Shown: positions 1-8,517 of the stretch, in pieces
How positions within the stretch are numbered: position 1 is the stretch's first letter
Layout: the number at the start of each line of letters is the position of its first letter
Origin: Candidatus Falkowiibacteriota bacterium
GTDB taxonomy: Bacteria > Patescibacteriota > Patescibacteriia > Patescibacteriales > UBA12465
Direction of reading: 5' to 3'
DNA: 40,897 nucleotides
NCBI GenBank assembly: GCA_009995495.1
Contig: JAACPL010000006.1
Location: 20,055 to 60,951, forward strand
The notes under the pieces: generated by a model
What the model was told of the DNA's origin: nothing
The model's database searches: none
What the model saw: only the letters and a program-made list of their open reading frames with translations
Made by a program: the position numbers and the translations under genes

Positions 1-3000
1 AAGTGTCAGAACTAGTATTACTACAAGAAGTTCCCATCCCCGCTGGAGGATTAGCGCAATACTGTCCACATTCAGTTAAATTTTTATAAGTACCAATTTT
101 AAGAGGTGAATCAGAGGCGCAAGAATTATTATCAGCGCAATTATAATAAGCACAATAACCAATATCTTCTTGAGCACCGCTAGTAATAGCATCGCCTAAA
201 CCACAAGTATTAGTCTTCGCATCAAAACAACACTTACCACTACTCTCACTACTACAAGCTTCAAAATCGTCGCCAATCGACTCACAAGGATCGAGCTCAA
301 CACAAGACTCCTCACAAGTTGCTAATTTAGAATAAGAACCAATTTTTACTGGATAAGTTGAAGCGCAAATATTTTCATTGTCAGCGCAATTATAGTAAGC
401 ACAATAACCAAAATTAGGATTAGCCGGATCTTCACTAATTGTATCGCCAGCCCCACCGCGACAGACATCATCACTGGAATCAGCTGTTCCCTTTGAATCT
501 AAACAACAAAAAGCGGCGTGTTCTAAACATCCCTCAGGACTTAAACTTGAACAATCAGTACAAAAACCACTAGGAAATTTACTATCATTAGCTTCACAAT
601 ATTGACCAGAGCTACCAGTACAATTACAAGCCAAGTCTCTTTCTAAACTAGTATCTCCCGCGCCAGCACAACCGCCGCAACGACCAAAGCCAGCGCCATC
701 ATCACTTGAATCTGAACCACAAGTTCCACCACATTCAAGTTGAACTAAAGTTCCGTCTTTAGCTTCATAAGCACAACAATCACGAGCACTCTGACCAACA
801 GTACAACAGCAATCACAACTAGCATCATTAGTAGAAGCACATTTATAATCACCGGAACTAGAACCATTAACCGATTCGCAAACAGCTCCACTTGGGCAAA
901 TTTTTGGAGCCACACAACGACTAAGGCCTCCAAGCGCTTCACATTTTAAACCATAATCACAAGTAGAACAATCGGAGTTAAGATCAACGCATTTATCACC
1001 ATCACCTCGAGTAAAGCCTTCGGGACAAGAACTGGTGATAACTATTTCCCAATGATTATTAGAATTACAATAACCATTAGCAAGAACATTTTTACCTTCA
1101 ATTTCAAATTCAAAAGCTTGACCTAAACTACAAGAATTATCACCATTCTCCGAGACCATTAAACAACGATCGCTATTTGCGTCGTAATAACAAGAATTTT
1201 CACCGGGCCTACAACCAGGAACACTGGAACAATCCTGGCTACAGTCTTGAGAGAATATTTTTTGGCCGCCAGGATAAGGCGAACAAGAGCCGGGTTTGTT
1301 AGGACAACCGCCAGTAAAACAAGCCCCATAAATAGCCGCTAAGCCCGCACAACTTTCATTTTCATCAACAACTTCATTATTAAAATTGGTATTAAAATTC
1401 CATTCATAAACTGAACTGGGAACATCAATATAACACTGGTCTAAAGCATTTGAACACTCTCCTTCTTTATAAGTCCCTTTAGGACAACAAACCTGTGAGC
1501 CACAATCACTATCAGAAGAACAACTGCCAACGGAAAAATTTAACTCATTTCCATAAGCGCCTCCTTTTAAAACTCTAACTGGGCCAGTAATAGAATCTTG
1601 AGGAACTTCAGCTAAAACATAGTCTGCTCGACCATCCTTTTCTACTAAAGCACTAAAATTACTATTAGCCCCGTTAAATTTAACTGTGACTTCCGAGTTT
1701 AAAGCCCCAAAGTATTCACCCCATAAGCCAACTTCCGTTCCGGCTGGGCCTCTAATAGGATTCATTTTACAAAGACTTGTTTTTAAATCTAGATTTCTAT
1801 CGAAAGTAAAAGTTGAAGGATTAATACTATTAGTATTAATTGTTTCATCAGCTAAATTAATTGACAAAATATAGTTGCCATCATCTAGCCCGGCCGGAAC
1901 TTTTACTATCACTTGATCATCCTTCCAAACAGAGCCCAAGCATGGTTCAGGAAAAGCATAAACCGCTTCCGTGTTATTAAAATAAACTTTCGCGGTTCCT
2001 TTACTTGCACCAAAACCAGAACCAAAAATTGTAACATATTGACCAACATTGCCATTAAGAGGCCAGAAATAAGAAATAAAAGCGCCTTCATTAGCTTCCT
2101 TTTCCTTGGTAAATAATAGAGAATTACTATTTTCTTCAGCACCATTGCTTTGTGCTCTAACAAAAGTTCCAGATTTTCCGGCTTTGATATTTGGCGTTCT
2201 TGCTGTGCCGCTTAAGCCATTCATTGCTGTAAAATTTGAAGCAAGCCCAGCTACATTCATACTATAATTACCAAAATTAGCGGTGCCATTATAAAGATTA
2301 ATTCCTTGATAAGAAACTTCTGTACTTAAAAGACCCTGACTAGGACTAATTTGACAAAGACCAGGACGGATAATGCTATTAGAGCGAAAATCAGGAATTA
2401 CTGGACCATAAGAATCATTTGTTAAATCAAATAAACCATCACTTTCAACTTTAATTGGTCCTGTCCCCGCTCCGTTTGGGATGGCAATAATAATTTGGTC
2501 ATCCTGCCATGAGTTAACGCAGCTAGGATTAATACCAGCCGGATTAAGAGCCTCTCTTTCATTTCCTGAACCAATAAAAACAACACGACTAGAAGCTTGA
2601 TTATATTCACCAAAATTTTTACCGGAAATTGTTAAAAAATTTCCCGCCGCTCCGTTAGGAGCATTTAAATTGCAGGTTTCCCCACCGCAATCGCTATCAG
2701 TTTTACAGCTTTTATTTTGTTCACTTTGACAAAAACCACCAAGAGGACTAATTTCAGTGATAACTGGTGACCCCATACAAGTACAAGAATTAGGATCACA
2801 AACTAAATAAGAGCCACAAAAATTCTCATTAGGAGCGCAAATTCCATTATTATCAGTATTTAAATTACAAGCGTCTCCCGCCTGACCAGCCGGCTGACAT
2901 AAACAATTATTATCACAATAACTTCCTTCGGCGCAAATAATATCTAAAGGAGAGCAAATACCACCAAAAGGATTGCTATTACAACTAGTTGGCTCAGTGT

Positions 3001-3496
3001 CTCCCGGATAGCAAGCCCCGCCAATACAAGAACCCCAAGCTCCATTTCGAAAAACTGTATAACCATTACAACCACAGGTTTCAATATCGCCTTCATTATA
3101 AGTAATGTCTCCGCCATTATTAACTACCTGGCTAAAACGAGATAAAATAAAAGTTGCTAAAGCCCAAGAAGAAAGAATAATTATTAAACCGATGACACCA
3201 GCAACTAATATTTTCTTAGCAGCAGCAATCTTATCTTCACTTCCACCCGATGTCATCCATTTAAAGCCAGCGTAAATTATAATCAGCAAAGCAACTAATC
3301 CTAGAAAACCTAAAGCAAAGTTGATTATCCTTCCCGCTAGTTCCCGCGGGTCCGCTTGATCCTCGCCTAAAACTCCGCCGAGACCATCGCCAACAGCGTC
3401 AGTGCCAAAGTCCTGAGCTAAAACAACGCTCGAAAATATAAAGCCAAATAATAACAAGAAAATGAATAAGTATTTTTTCCAATTATTTTTAAACAT
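1..3496 (-). CDS. Large Cys-rich surface protein with pilin-like N-terminal membrane region and IPT/TIG domains (partial, no stop in window)
   Basis: I translated this frame by hand; the ORF track omits it because it runs open through base 1. About 1165 codons are visible. It starts at the ATG at 3496 with a signal-like segment (KKYLFIFLLLFGFIFSSVVL) followed by AQDFG, then two membrane segments around residues 57-80 and 95-118 with YAGFKWMTSGGSEDK between them. This arrangement matches the pilin-like (VirB2/TrbC-type) N-terminus common in Patescibacteria. Next come a Cys-rich stretch, four IPT/TIG-like units (for example GNFLTISGKNFGEYN and YVTIFGSGFGASKG), and a long cysteine-rich tail with a repeated module. 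The gene lies 17 bases behind its paralog at 3514-6222, so the two are probably cotranscribed. The inferred role is a membrane-anchored extracellular adhesin or envelope protein stabilised by disulfides; the ligand is unknown. The family reading is firm for the N-terminus, the function is inference. Confidence 0.8.
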   Translation of the reverse strand, partial: MFKNNWKKYLFIFLLLFGFIFSSVVLAQDFGTDAVGDGLGGVLGEDQADPRELAGRIINFALGFLGLVALLIIIYAGFKWMTSGGSEDKIAAAKKILVAGVIGLIIILSSWALATFILSRFSQVVNNGGDITYNEGDIETCGCNGYTVFRNGAWGSCIGGACYPGDTEPTSCNSNPFGGICSPLDIICAEGSYCDNNCLCQPAGQAGDACNLNTDNNGICAPNENFCGSYLVCDPNSCTCMGSPVITEISPLGGFCQSEQNKSCKTDSDCGGETCNLNAPNGAAGNFLTISGKNFGEYNQASSRVVFIGSGNEREALNPAGINPSCVNSWQDDQIIIAIPNGAGTGPIKVESDGLFDLTNDSYGPVIPDFRSNSIIRPGLCQISPSQGLLSTEVSYQGINLYNGTANFGNYSMNVAGLASNFTAMNGLSGTARTPNIKAGKSGTFVRAQSNGAEENSNSLLFTKEKEANEGAFISYFWPLNGNVGQYVTIFGSGFGASKGTAKVYFNNTEAVYAFPEPCLGSVWKDDQVIVKVPAGLDDGNYILSINLADETINTNSINPSTFTFDRNLDLKTSLCKMNPIRGPAGTEVGLWGEYFGALNSEVTVKFNGANSNFSALVEKDGRADYVLAEVPQDSITGPVRVLKGGAYGNELNFSVGSCSSDSDCGSQVCCPKGTYKEGECSNALDQCYIDVPSSVYEWNFNTNFNNEVVDENESCAGLAAIYGACFTGGCPNKPGSCSPYPGGQKIFSQDCSQDCSSVPGCRPGENSCYYDANSDRCLMVSENGDNSCSLGQAFEFEIEGKNVLANGYCNSNNHWEIVITSSCPEGFTRGDGDKCVDLNSDCSTCDYGLKCEALGGLSRCVAPKICPSGAVCESVNGSSSGDYKCASTNDASCDCCCTVGQSARDCCAYEAKDGTLVQLECGGTCGSDSSDDGAGFGRCGGCAGAGDTSLERDLACNCTGSSGQYCEANDSKFPSGFCTDCSSLSPEGCLEHAAFCCLDSKGTADSSDDVCRGGAGDTISEDPANPNFGYCAYYNCADNENICASTYPVKIGSYSKLATCEESCVELDPCESIGDDFEACSSESSGKCCFDAKTNTCGLGDAITSGAQEDIGYCAYYNCADNNSCASDSPLKIGTYKNLTECGQYCANPPAGMGTSCSNTSSDT
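55..409 (-). repeat. Two copies of a Cys-rich protein module inside the partial surface protein
   Basis: Two stretches of about 106-109 bases (roughly 301-409 and 55-160) encode the same pattern: GYCAYYNCADN, then CAS, a KIG-Y-K/S-L segment and a closing C-x(3)-C. The DNA of the two copies is similar but not identical, so the duplication is not very recent. The spacing of six or so cysteines suggests a small disulfide-bonded knot repeated along the stalk. Confidence 0.7.
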
Positions 3497-3513
3497 TTGT
3501 AAAAAATTAAAAA

Positions 3514-6222
3514 TTAAAAGACACAATTACCCTGACTATCAAGCTCGGTCGTTGCTACACCAAAACAACAGGAGGCTTCAGTGGTTGGGCAATCTGGCCC
3601 GACACTAGCCTTATAACAATTTTGATAAATATCTTTAACTCCAGAACCAACCTGAACTAAAAAAGTCATTGATTCAGCAAAAGGCGTATGATTAATAGTC
3701 GTAGTAGTTAAATCTAGTTCCAAGTCTAAAGGCGCAGTATCAACATTTTCTGATTTAATCCAAAAACCAAAAGGACTTGGAGATGAACTCTTTAAATTTA
3801 CTAATTTATGATTAAAAGTATCCTGACCATTAAAAATATTAACACTACCGCTTTTTAAAGTTTGACTTAACATTAATTTATCAAAATTAATATTAATTGG
3901 CTCACTAAAAGAAGTTTGAACTTGTCCTTGAGTTGGACTAATATAAGTTATTTTTGGTGGTGACAAGTTTATTTCATCACTAATAAAAAAGGACCAACTA
4001 TAATCATCACCACGATTTACGTCTTTATTATTTTCATAATAAAATGAGCGAGGGCCAGCCGAGAAACCGTCACGATTAGCATCAAAAGAATTGTTAGCTA
4101 AATCAATAACCCCATTCAAAGAACTTAAATTTGCTAAAGGATAATTCTTTCCATCCAAATTCTGACAAGTATTATAACCTAAGCCACTAGTAGCACAGCT
4201 AGTAAAAGGGCTAATCGCGACACATTCAACTGAGCTAGCGCAACTTTTTAAACCAGCTGCTTTAATTTCAACTTTTAAATTACTATTTACTGGTAAACAA
4301 TAAATTTTTTCCCCACAACCATTAATGCCACATTCTTCATTCGATAAAAATTCGACCGTTCTATAATTACTAGAAATTGAAAAATTACCATTTAAATAAT
4401 TACCACGGCAAATACCGTTATCACATTTGTAAGAGCGACAATCGGAATTATTTTCACAACTTGAATTTGCTGCTAAAGCAGCATCATTATTATTTACTAC
4501 TCTAACAACAGCAGAGACTTCATCAGCTGAGCCGGAAACAGTAATTGGATTAATTGGCTCATTAAAAGAAAATTGAATCCCTGAATTTCTAGCTTTATCT
4601 TTTTTATCTAAAGCCTGGCTTAAATTAGTCCGGTCAAGACCACCAGAAAATGGTTTAATCATTAAAAAGCTAGAGCCAACTGTACTAAGGGCAATATTAT
4701 TACCACCTGAGCCAGCTATTTTAGCAGTTAATCTAATCTTATTAGCCTCAAAATTGGAAGAAACTTCTTGATGGCCACTAATAACCGCTTGAATTAATTC
4801 GGCTTGAAGTGATAAATCTGCGGGTGAATTTGATGAACAATTAGTAACAGTTTTAATGTTATTATTAACCGAATTATCAGAAAAAATATAAACCGAATTA
4901 TTTATTCTCAAAGTATCCGCTGATGTTTCTGGTCTAATAACTATATCCCAAAGATTTCCCGCCTCATAACTAGTAGTTTCAAGCGTTAAATATCCAGGAA
5001 ACACTGCTTTATTTTCAAGATTCCAATCAGCTATACCAAGCAAAGCTCCGTTAGCAGCATTAAATAGTTGAGCTTTAGTGGCTCCGTCAGTCGGAACAGA
5101 AACTTTAAAACTATTAATTGCCCCCTTATAATCAAGGCTAACTGTCGCTGTTTCTGCTCCCTGACTAGGGCTAACTGAAATAACAGTTGCCGGTGAGAAA
5201 ACCAGAGGGCAAGCGACAATATCCATTTCCGCCGTCGCTGCTACAGCCGACGAAACGAGGCCAAGAACATCACGTTGATTATCAGGCGCTGGGAAAACTT
5301 TACCTGATTGAATTATTGGTGGTTCTAAATCCAAAATATCGCTAACAACAAAACTTGTTTCTAAATTTCTAATTGAACAACCCAAGAACATAGAAGTCCC
5401 ACCTTCTTTTCTTAAATCACCACTAATTTTAAAGCCATAGTTAGTATGTCCGCTCGAAGCACCTAAATAATTAAGTGGGGATAAGATTAAAGTCTTCTTA
5501 TCACTAGTGACAGAAGTTATAAGTTCCGTAATATTTGTATTGACTGAAGGACAGCTGCTAGTAGTACAAGCGTCCCCTAAATCACTTTTAAATAAACGGA
5601 AAACAAGAGGATTGATTTTATTGCAAGTTCCTGAATTATCACAAGCACAACTAGCTCCAGAATCATTAACGCAAACGGAATTAAGTTCAAGCTCTTCTTG
5701 AAAAGTTATTAAAATAGAAGTGTTTCTGGGAATATCTTTTTGACCATCTTCTGGATAAATATTTTCAACCGCACAATTACCAATAGCTCCGGCCCCGGGA
5801 TTAGTAAAACCGAGTGAGGGATTAGTAAAGACAGTTCCCCCTCCCCCATCACCAACAACATCGCTAAAACGATTTAAGATAAAAGTTGTCAGCGCCCAAG
5901 ATGATAAGATTATTATCAAACCAATAATACCATTAAACAAAATTTTCTTAGCCCTAGTAATTTTATCTTCACTCCCGCCAGAAGTCATCCAGAGAAAACC
6001 AGCATACATTATTAGAAGAACAACTAAAATACCTAGGAAACCTAAAGCAAATTGAATAAAGCGACCGACGACGATTCTCGGATCTTCGGCCCCGGCCAAA
6101 GAGCCATCTAAGCCAGTTGCAACTTCTTCGACGCCAAAGTCTTGAGCCAAGGTTAAGTTAACCGTTAAAAATAGGCCCAAAAATGCAAAAACAATGAATA
6201 AAATTCTAATTCTTTTTTTCAT
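3514..6222 (-). CDS. Large surface protein with pilin-like N-terminal membrane region and Ig-like domains
   Basis: The 902-residue protein is a paralog of the one that follows it at 3496. Residues 5-26 form a signal-like hydrophobic segment ending before AQDFG; 55-80 and 93-117 are membrane segments flanking WMTSGGSEDKITRAKK, nearly identical to the paralog. After a Gly-rich linker (about 124-130) come Ig-like units of the bacterial SbsA/Big_5 type, recognisable by NIYPEDGQKDIPRNTSI, FSFNEPINPITVSG and YISPTQGQVQTSFSEPININ. Cys clusters (CACDNSGTC, CENNSDCRSYKCDNGICRG) lie between them. The ectodomain would face outward. It probably starts an operon with the downstream partial gene. A promoter lies upstream at 6280-6285. 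No catalytic motif was seen; an adhesin or pilus-associated role is inferred from architecture only. Confidence 0.82.
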   Translation of the reverse strand: MKKRIRILFIVFAFLGLFLTVNLTLAQDFGVEEVATGLDGSLAGAEDPRIVVGRFIQFALGFLGILVVLLIMYAGFLWMTSGGSEDKITRAKKILFNGIIGLIIILSSWALTTFILNRFSDVVGDGGGGTVFTNPSLGFTNPGAGAIGNCAVENIYPEDGQKDIPRNTSILITFQEELELNSVCVNDSGASCACDNSGTCNKINPLVFRLFKSDLGDACTTSSCPSVNTNITELITSVTSDKKTLILSPLNYLGASSGHTNYGFKISGDLRKEGGTSMFLGCSIRNLETSFVVSDILDLEPPIIQSGKVFPAPDNQRDVLGLVSSAVAATAEMDIVACPLVFSPATVISVSPSQGAETATVSLDYKGAINSFKVSVPTDGATKAQLFNAANGALLGIADWNLENKAVFPGYLTLETTSYEAGNLWDIVIRPETSADTLRINNSVYIFSDNSVNNNIKTVTNCSSNSPADLSLQAELIQAVISGHQEVSSNFEANKIRLTAKIAGSGGNNIALSTVGSSFLMIKPFSGGLDRTNLSQALDKKDKARNSGIQFSFNEPINPITVSGSADEVSAVVRVVNNNDAALAANSSCENNSDCRSYKCDNGICRGNYLNGNFSISSNYRTVEFLSNEECGINGCGEKIYCLPVNSNLKVEIKAAGLKSCASSVECVAISPFTSCATSGLGYNTCQNLDGKNYPLANLSSLNGVIDLANNSFDANRDGFSAGPRSFYYENNKDVNRGDDYSWSFFISDEINLSPPKITYISPTQGQVQTSFSEPININFDKLMLSQTLKSGSVNIFNGQDTFNHKLVNLKSSSPSPFGFWIKSENVDTAPLDLELDLTTTTINHTPFAESMTFLVQVGSGVKDIYQNCYKASVGPDCPTTEASCCFGVATTELDSQGNCVF

Positions 6223-6259
6223 TTAAATCAAATTATAAATTTTCAAATATATTTTTTTA

Positions 6260-6268
6260 TGCTATAAT
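6260..6268 (+). promoter_or_regulatory. Extended -10 promoter for the RelA/SpoT gene
   Basis: TGCTATAAT within TATGCTATAAT is a consensus extended -10 element, about 45 bases upstream of the ATG at 6313. The -35 region (TTTCAA at 6241-6246) is weak, as allowed for extended -10 promoters. The same 11-mer recurs at 31906-31916 upstream of the next plus-strand operon. The gene has no Shine-Dalgarno sequence. Confidence 0.65.
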
Positions 6269-6279
6269 CTAGCTACTAT

Positions 6280-6285
6280 ATTATA
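6280..6285 (-). promoter_or_regulatory. -10 box for the minus-strand surface-protein operon
   Basis: TATAAT reads on the minus strand about 58 bases upstream of the ATG at 6222, behind a T-rich -35 region. It faces the plus-strand -10 at 6263-6268, so the two start sites overlap and the two polymerases would compete, linking rel and surface-protein expression. Confidence 0.5.
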
Positions 6286-6312
6286 ACACAAGAATAAAAA
6301 AAATAAAAAGTT

Positions 6313-7782
6313 ATGACCATAGAAAGGTTAATAAAAAAATTTGCAGAGAATCATCACGGCGCCGATACTGACATTTTACAAAAAGCTTATGATTTTGCTG
6401 TTGCCGCTCATGAAGGTCAATTAAGAAAAACTGGGGAACCTTATATTAACCATCCGCTTCACACCGCTTATTTATTAACTGAAATTAAGGCTGATCTTTC
6501 TACTGTTGCCGCTGGTTTACTTCATGATGTTCCAGAAGATACAGACCGAACTTTAGAAGAAGTTGAACGAGAGTTTGGACCAGAGATAGGAAACCTTGTT
6601 AAAGGCATCACAAAATTAGGTAAAATTAAATATCGTGGGATTGAAAGATATAGAGAAAATTTAAAAAAAATGTTTCTAGCGATGACTAACGACTTAAGAG
6701 TTATTTTTATTAAGTTTTGCGATAGATTAAATAATTTAAGAACAATAGAAAGTTTACCAGAAGAAAAACAAAAAAGAATTGCTAGAGAAACTTTAGAAAT
6801 TTATGTGCCAATTGCTGGACTATTAGGTATCAGTCGTTTAAAATGGCAAATGGAAGATATTTGTTTCAAAATACTTTATCCTGACGAATTTCACGACCTT
6901 GAATATAAATATGAAGTCGAAAAGAAAGTTGAGCGAAATCAATTTTTTCAAAGAGTTAAAAATGATTTAACACCAAAATTAAAAGAGACTGGAATTGATT
7001 ATGAGATAGAAATGCGTTTTAAACATCTTTATAGTATTTATAAAAAGATGCAAGAAAAAAATCGTAAATTCGATGAAATTTATGATGTGTTTGCCTTAAG
7101 AATAATCGTGCCGACGGTTAATGATTGTTATAAAGTTTTAGGTATAATTCACACGCTCTGGAAACCAAACTCTAGTCGCTTCAAAGACTATATCGCTGTT
7201 CCTAAACCAAATGGCTACAAATCATTACACACAACTATTTACGGCCCCGAAGAAAAAGCGACCGAATTCCAAATTAGAACTAAAGAAATGCACGAAGAAA
7301 ATGTTTATGGTTTAGCAGCTCATTGGTATTATAAACACGATGAAGACAAATTCGGTTATACTTCACCTAAATGGGTTAAAGAAATTATTGAAGTGCAAAA
7401 AGAAGTTTTGGATACTGATGAATTAGTTAAAAAAATAAAACTTGATGTCTTCCAAGATAGAATTTTTGTTTTCTCTCCTAAAGGTGATGTTTTTGAATTA
7501 CCAGAAAAATCAACGCCAATAGATTTTGCTTATGCCGTCCACTCTAATATCGGTAATAAAGCCGCCAGTGTTTTGATTAATAATAAATTAGGGAAACTTG
7601 ATCAAGAGCTGAAAAATGGCGATATGGTAAAAATAATTACTGAAAAAAATCGTGAATACCCAAATCAAGACTGGTTAAAATTTGTCAAAACAAGACGTGC
7701 CAAAGATAGAATAAAACAATATGCGAAAAAATCTTCTTTAACAAGAATTAAACGTTTTATTCCAGGGCTTAAAGGAAAATAA
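6313..7782 (+). CDS. relA: Short RelA/SpoT-type (p)ppGpp synthetase/hydrolase
   Basis: The protein makes and probably degrades the alarmone (p)ppGpp. Order of domains in 489 residues: an HD hydrolase domain at about 28-150 with HPLHTAYLL, LLHDVPEDT and KFCDRLNNLRTI; a synthetase domain at about 215-330 with SRFKDYIAVPKPNGYKSLHT and TEFQIRTKEMH; a TGS domain at about 385-445 (VFSPKGDVFELP, STPIDFAYAVHS). The RFKD motif is the RxKD type linked to bifunctional enzymes rather than the ExDD type of synthetase-only RelA. The HD motif has Pro where HDVVEDT is usual. Long RSH proteins are about 700 residues and end with further regulatory domains including ACT; these are absent here, and the chain stops soon after TGS. 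The gene is monocistronic with an extended -10 promoter. Confidence 0.93.
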   Translation: MTIERLIKKFAENHHGADTDILQKAYDFAVAAHEGQLRKTGEPYINHPLHTAYLLTEIKADLSTVAAGLLHDVPEDTDRTLEEVEREFGPEIGNLVKGITKLGKIKYRGIERYRENLKKMFLAMTNDLRVIFIKFCDRLNNLRTIESLPEEKQKRIARETLEIYVPIAGLLGISRLKWQMEDICFKILYPDEFHDLEYKYEVEKKVERNQFFQRVKNDLTPKLKETGIDYEIEMRFKHLYSIYKKMQEKNRKFDEIYDVFALRIIVPTVNDCYKVLGIIHTLWKPNSSRFKDYIAVPKPNGYKSLHTTIYGPEEKATEFQIRTKEMHEENVYGLAAHWYYKHDEDKFGYTSPKWVKEIIEVQKEVLDTDELVKKIKLDVFQDRIFVFSPKGDVFELPEKSTPIDFAYAVHSNIGNKAASVLINNKLGKLDQELKNGDMVKIITEKNREYPNQDWLKFVKTRRAKDRIKQYAKKSSLTRIKRFIPGLKGK

Positions 7783-7824
7783 GTTTTTAGAATTAAGGCG
7801 AGGGAAAAAATTTCGTATTACTTG

Positions 7825-7908
7825 GTTCAAATGTATAAAGACATTTCTTCACTAGTTGTTTTCTCGCGAAACCAACAATCGTTCAGAAACGTCTTTACAC
7901 ATTTGAAC
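7825..7908. repeat. Long inverted repeat able to form a 24-bp hairpin with an inner GNRA-capped stem
   Basis: The arm GTTCAAATGTATAAAGAC at 7825 pairs with GTCTTTACACATTTGAAC ending at 7908; pairing continues to 24 positions with two mismatches. In a plus-strand RNA these would be A-C mismatches, but in a minus-strand RNA both are G-U wobbles, which favours a minus-strand transcript. The loop holds a second hairpin, TTTC-GCGA-GAAA, with a GNRA tetraloop in the minus-strand sense and a flanking TTGT/ACAA stem. The element lies between the rel stop and the minus-strand terminator at 7947. No promoter for it was identified with confidence. It could be a small RNA, a 3' processing element of rel, or a miniature mobile repeat. 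Confidence 0.55.
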
Positions 7909-7946
7909 TTAAGAAATAAATTTATATTAGTGCTAAATATTTTAGA

Positions 7947-7976
7947 TAAAAAAAGACTCGGATTTTTTCCGAGTCT
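7947..7976 (-). terminator. Intrinsic terminator at the end of the disrupted small membrane-protein transcript
   Basis: On the minus strand AGACTCGGA and TCCGAGTCT form a perfect 9-bp stem around an A-rich loop, followed by seven T. It ends transcription arriving from the promoter at 8518-8546. Confidence 0.85.
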
Positions 7977-7990
7977 GTTGAATTCTGTGT

Positions 7991-8342
7991 TTAAAAAATA
8001 TCACGCAAACTAAGGCCCAAATCGCTCATTCCATTAATAGTGAATATTAATAAAAACACAAATAGCATTATTGTCCCGACTGCAAATCATTTCAAAAATT
8101 TGTTTGCATTTTCATTTTTCTTTTTGGGGATAATTTTCTTTTCTGGGTAAAAATAATCCCAAACAACAAATGATAGTGCAATAATGGCAACGACACTCAT
8201 CGCTACCATGTAATAAACCAATCCTCCAGCGAGGATTATTTTACAGATAAGCAAGGAGGCCTAAAATCTTCAGTAACGGAAACCCCACCAAACCAATAAT
8301 AAAACCCGAAACACTTGGCACTGAAATAATACTTTTCTTCAT
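7991..8342 (-). pseudogene. Disrupted small membrane-protein gene (one frameshift, one in-frame TGA)
   Basis: Reading minus from the ATG at 8342 gives MKKSIISVPSVSGFIIGLVG and on to GLLAYL, then TAA at 8241-8243. Shifting the frame by one base restores a plausible continuation, KIILAGGLVYYMVAMSVVAI, through VVWDYFYPEKK and a Lys/Asn-rich loop. This is interrupted by TGA at 8087-8089, where Trp would fit (KFLK-stop-FAVG). It then runs through FAVGTIMLFVFLLIFTI to a TAA at 7991. The joined product would be about 117 residues with three or four membrane segments. A perfect hairpin, AATCCTC-GCTG-GAGGATT, sits right at the shift. Its promoter and terminator look intact. The parent family is not recognised. 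Two separate lesions favour a pseudogene over programmed recoding. Confidence 0.6.
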
Positions 8343-8375
8343 GATACTAATTTTTAAAGATTTATATGATTTCGA

Positions 8376-8428
8376 CTAATTACTAAAATCACTTTTTAAT
8401 TATTTTAAAAAACGAACTTAGTAATTAG
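8376..8428. repeat. Perfect 11-bp inverted repeat in the leader of the disrupted gene
   Basis: CTAATTACTAA at 8376-8386 and TTAGTAATTAG at 8418-8428 are exact inverted copies, 31 bases apart, within the leader of about 170 bases between the promoter at 8518 and the ATG at 8342. It may be an operator or an RNA leader hairpin. Confidence 0.5.
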
Positions 8429-8517
8429 CCAAATCAATCTTGTTTTTTAATGAACTTCTATCTTTTTCTAAATTTCAAATAAATTCTATTTTCTCAATTT
8501 TTCATACTAACAGCTGT

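Noticed and set aside
5031-5701. Small ORFs in other frames inside the surface-protein genes (also 745-942, 1686-2163, 2422-2613)
   Set aside because: They lie inside long clear reading frames and are shadows.
7824-7834. GGTTCAAATG resembling a tRNA T-arm
   Set aside because: No acceptor, D or anticodon arms and no CCA-type end fit around it; it is one arm of the long inverted repeat.
7822-8013. Plus-strand ORF after rel
   Set aside because: It runs through the inverted repeat and the minus-strand terminator, has no ribosome site and its translation has no domain-like pattern.
8087-8089. In-frame TGA that would fit as Trp in the small membrane-protein frame, suggesting an altered genetic code
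   Set aside because: TGA ends credible genes at 17640 and 37128 and the large genes need no recoding. The frame also has a separate shift, so decay or sequence error is the simpler reading.
8235-8250. Programmed +1 frameshift with a downstream hairpin, as in prfB
   Set aside because: The local CTG-TAA context is a poor slip site (CTG to TGT), and a second lesion lies downstream.
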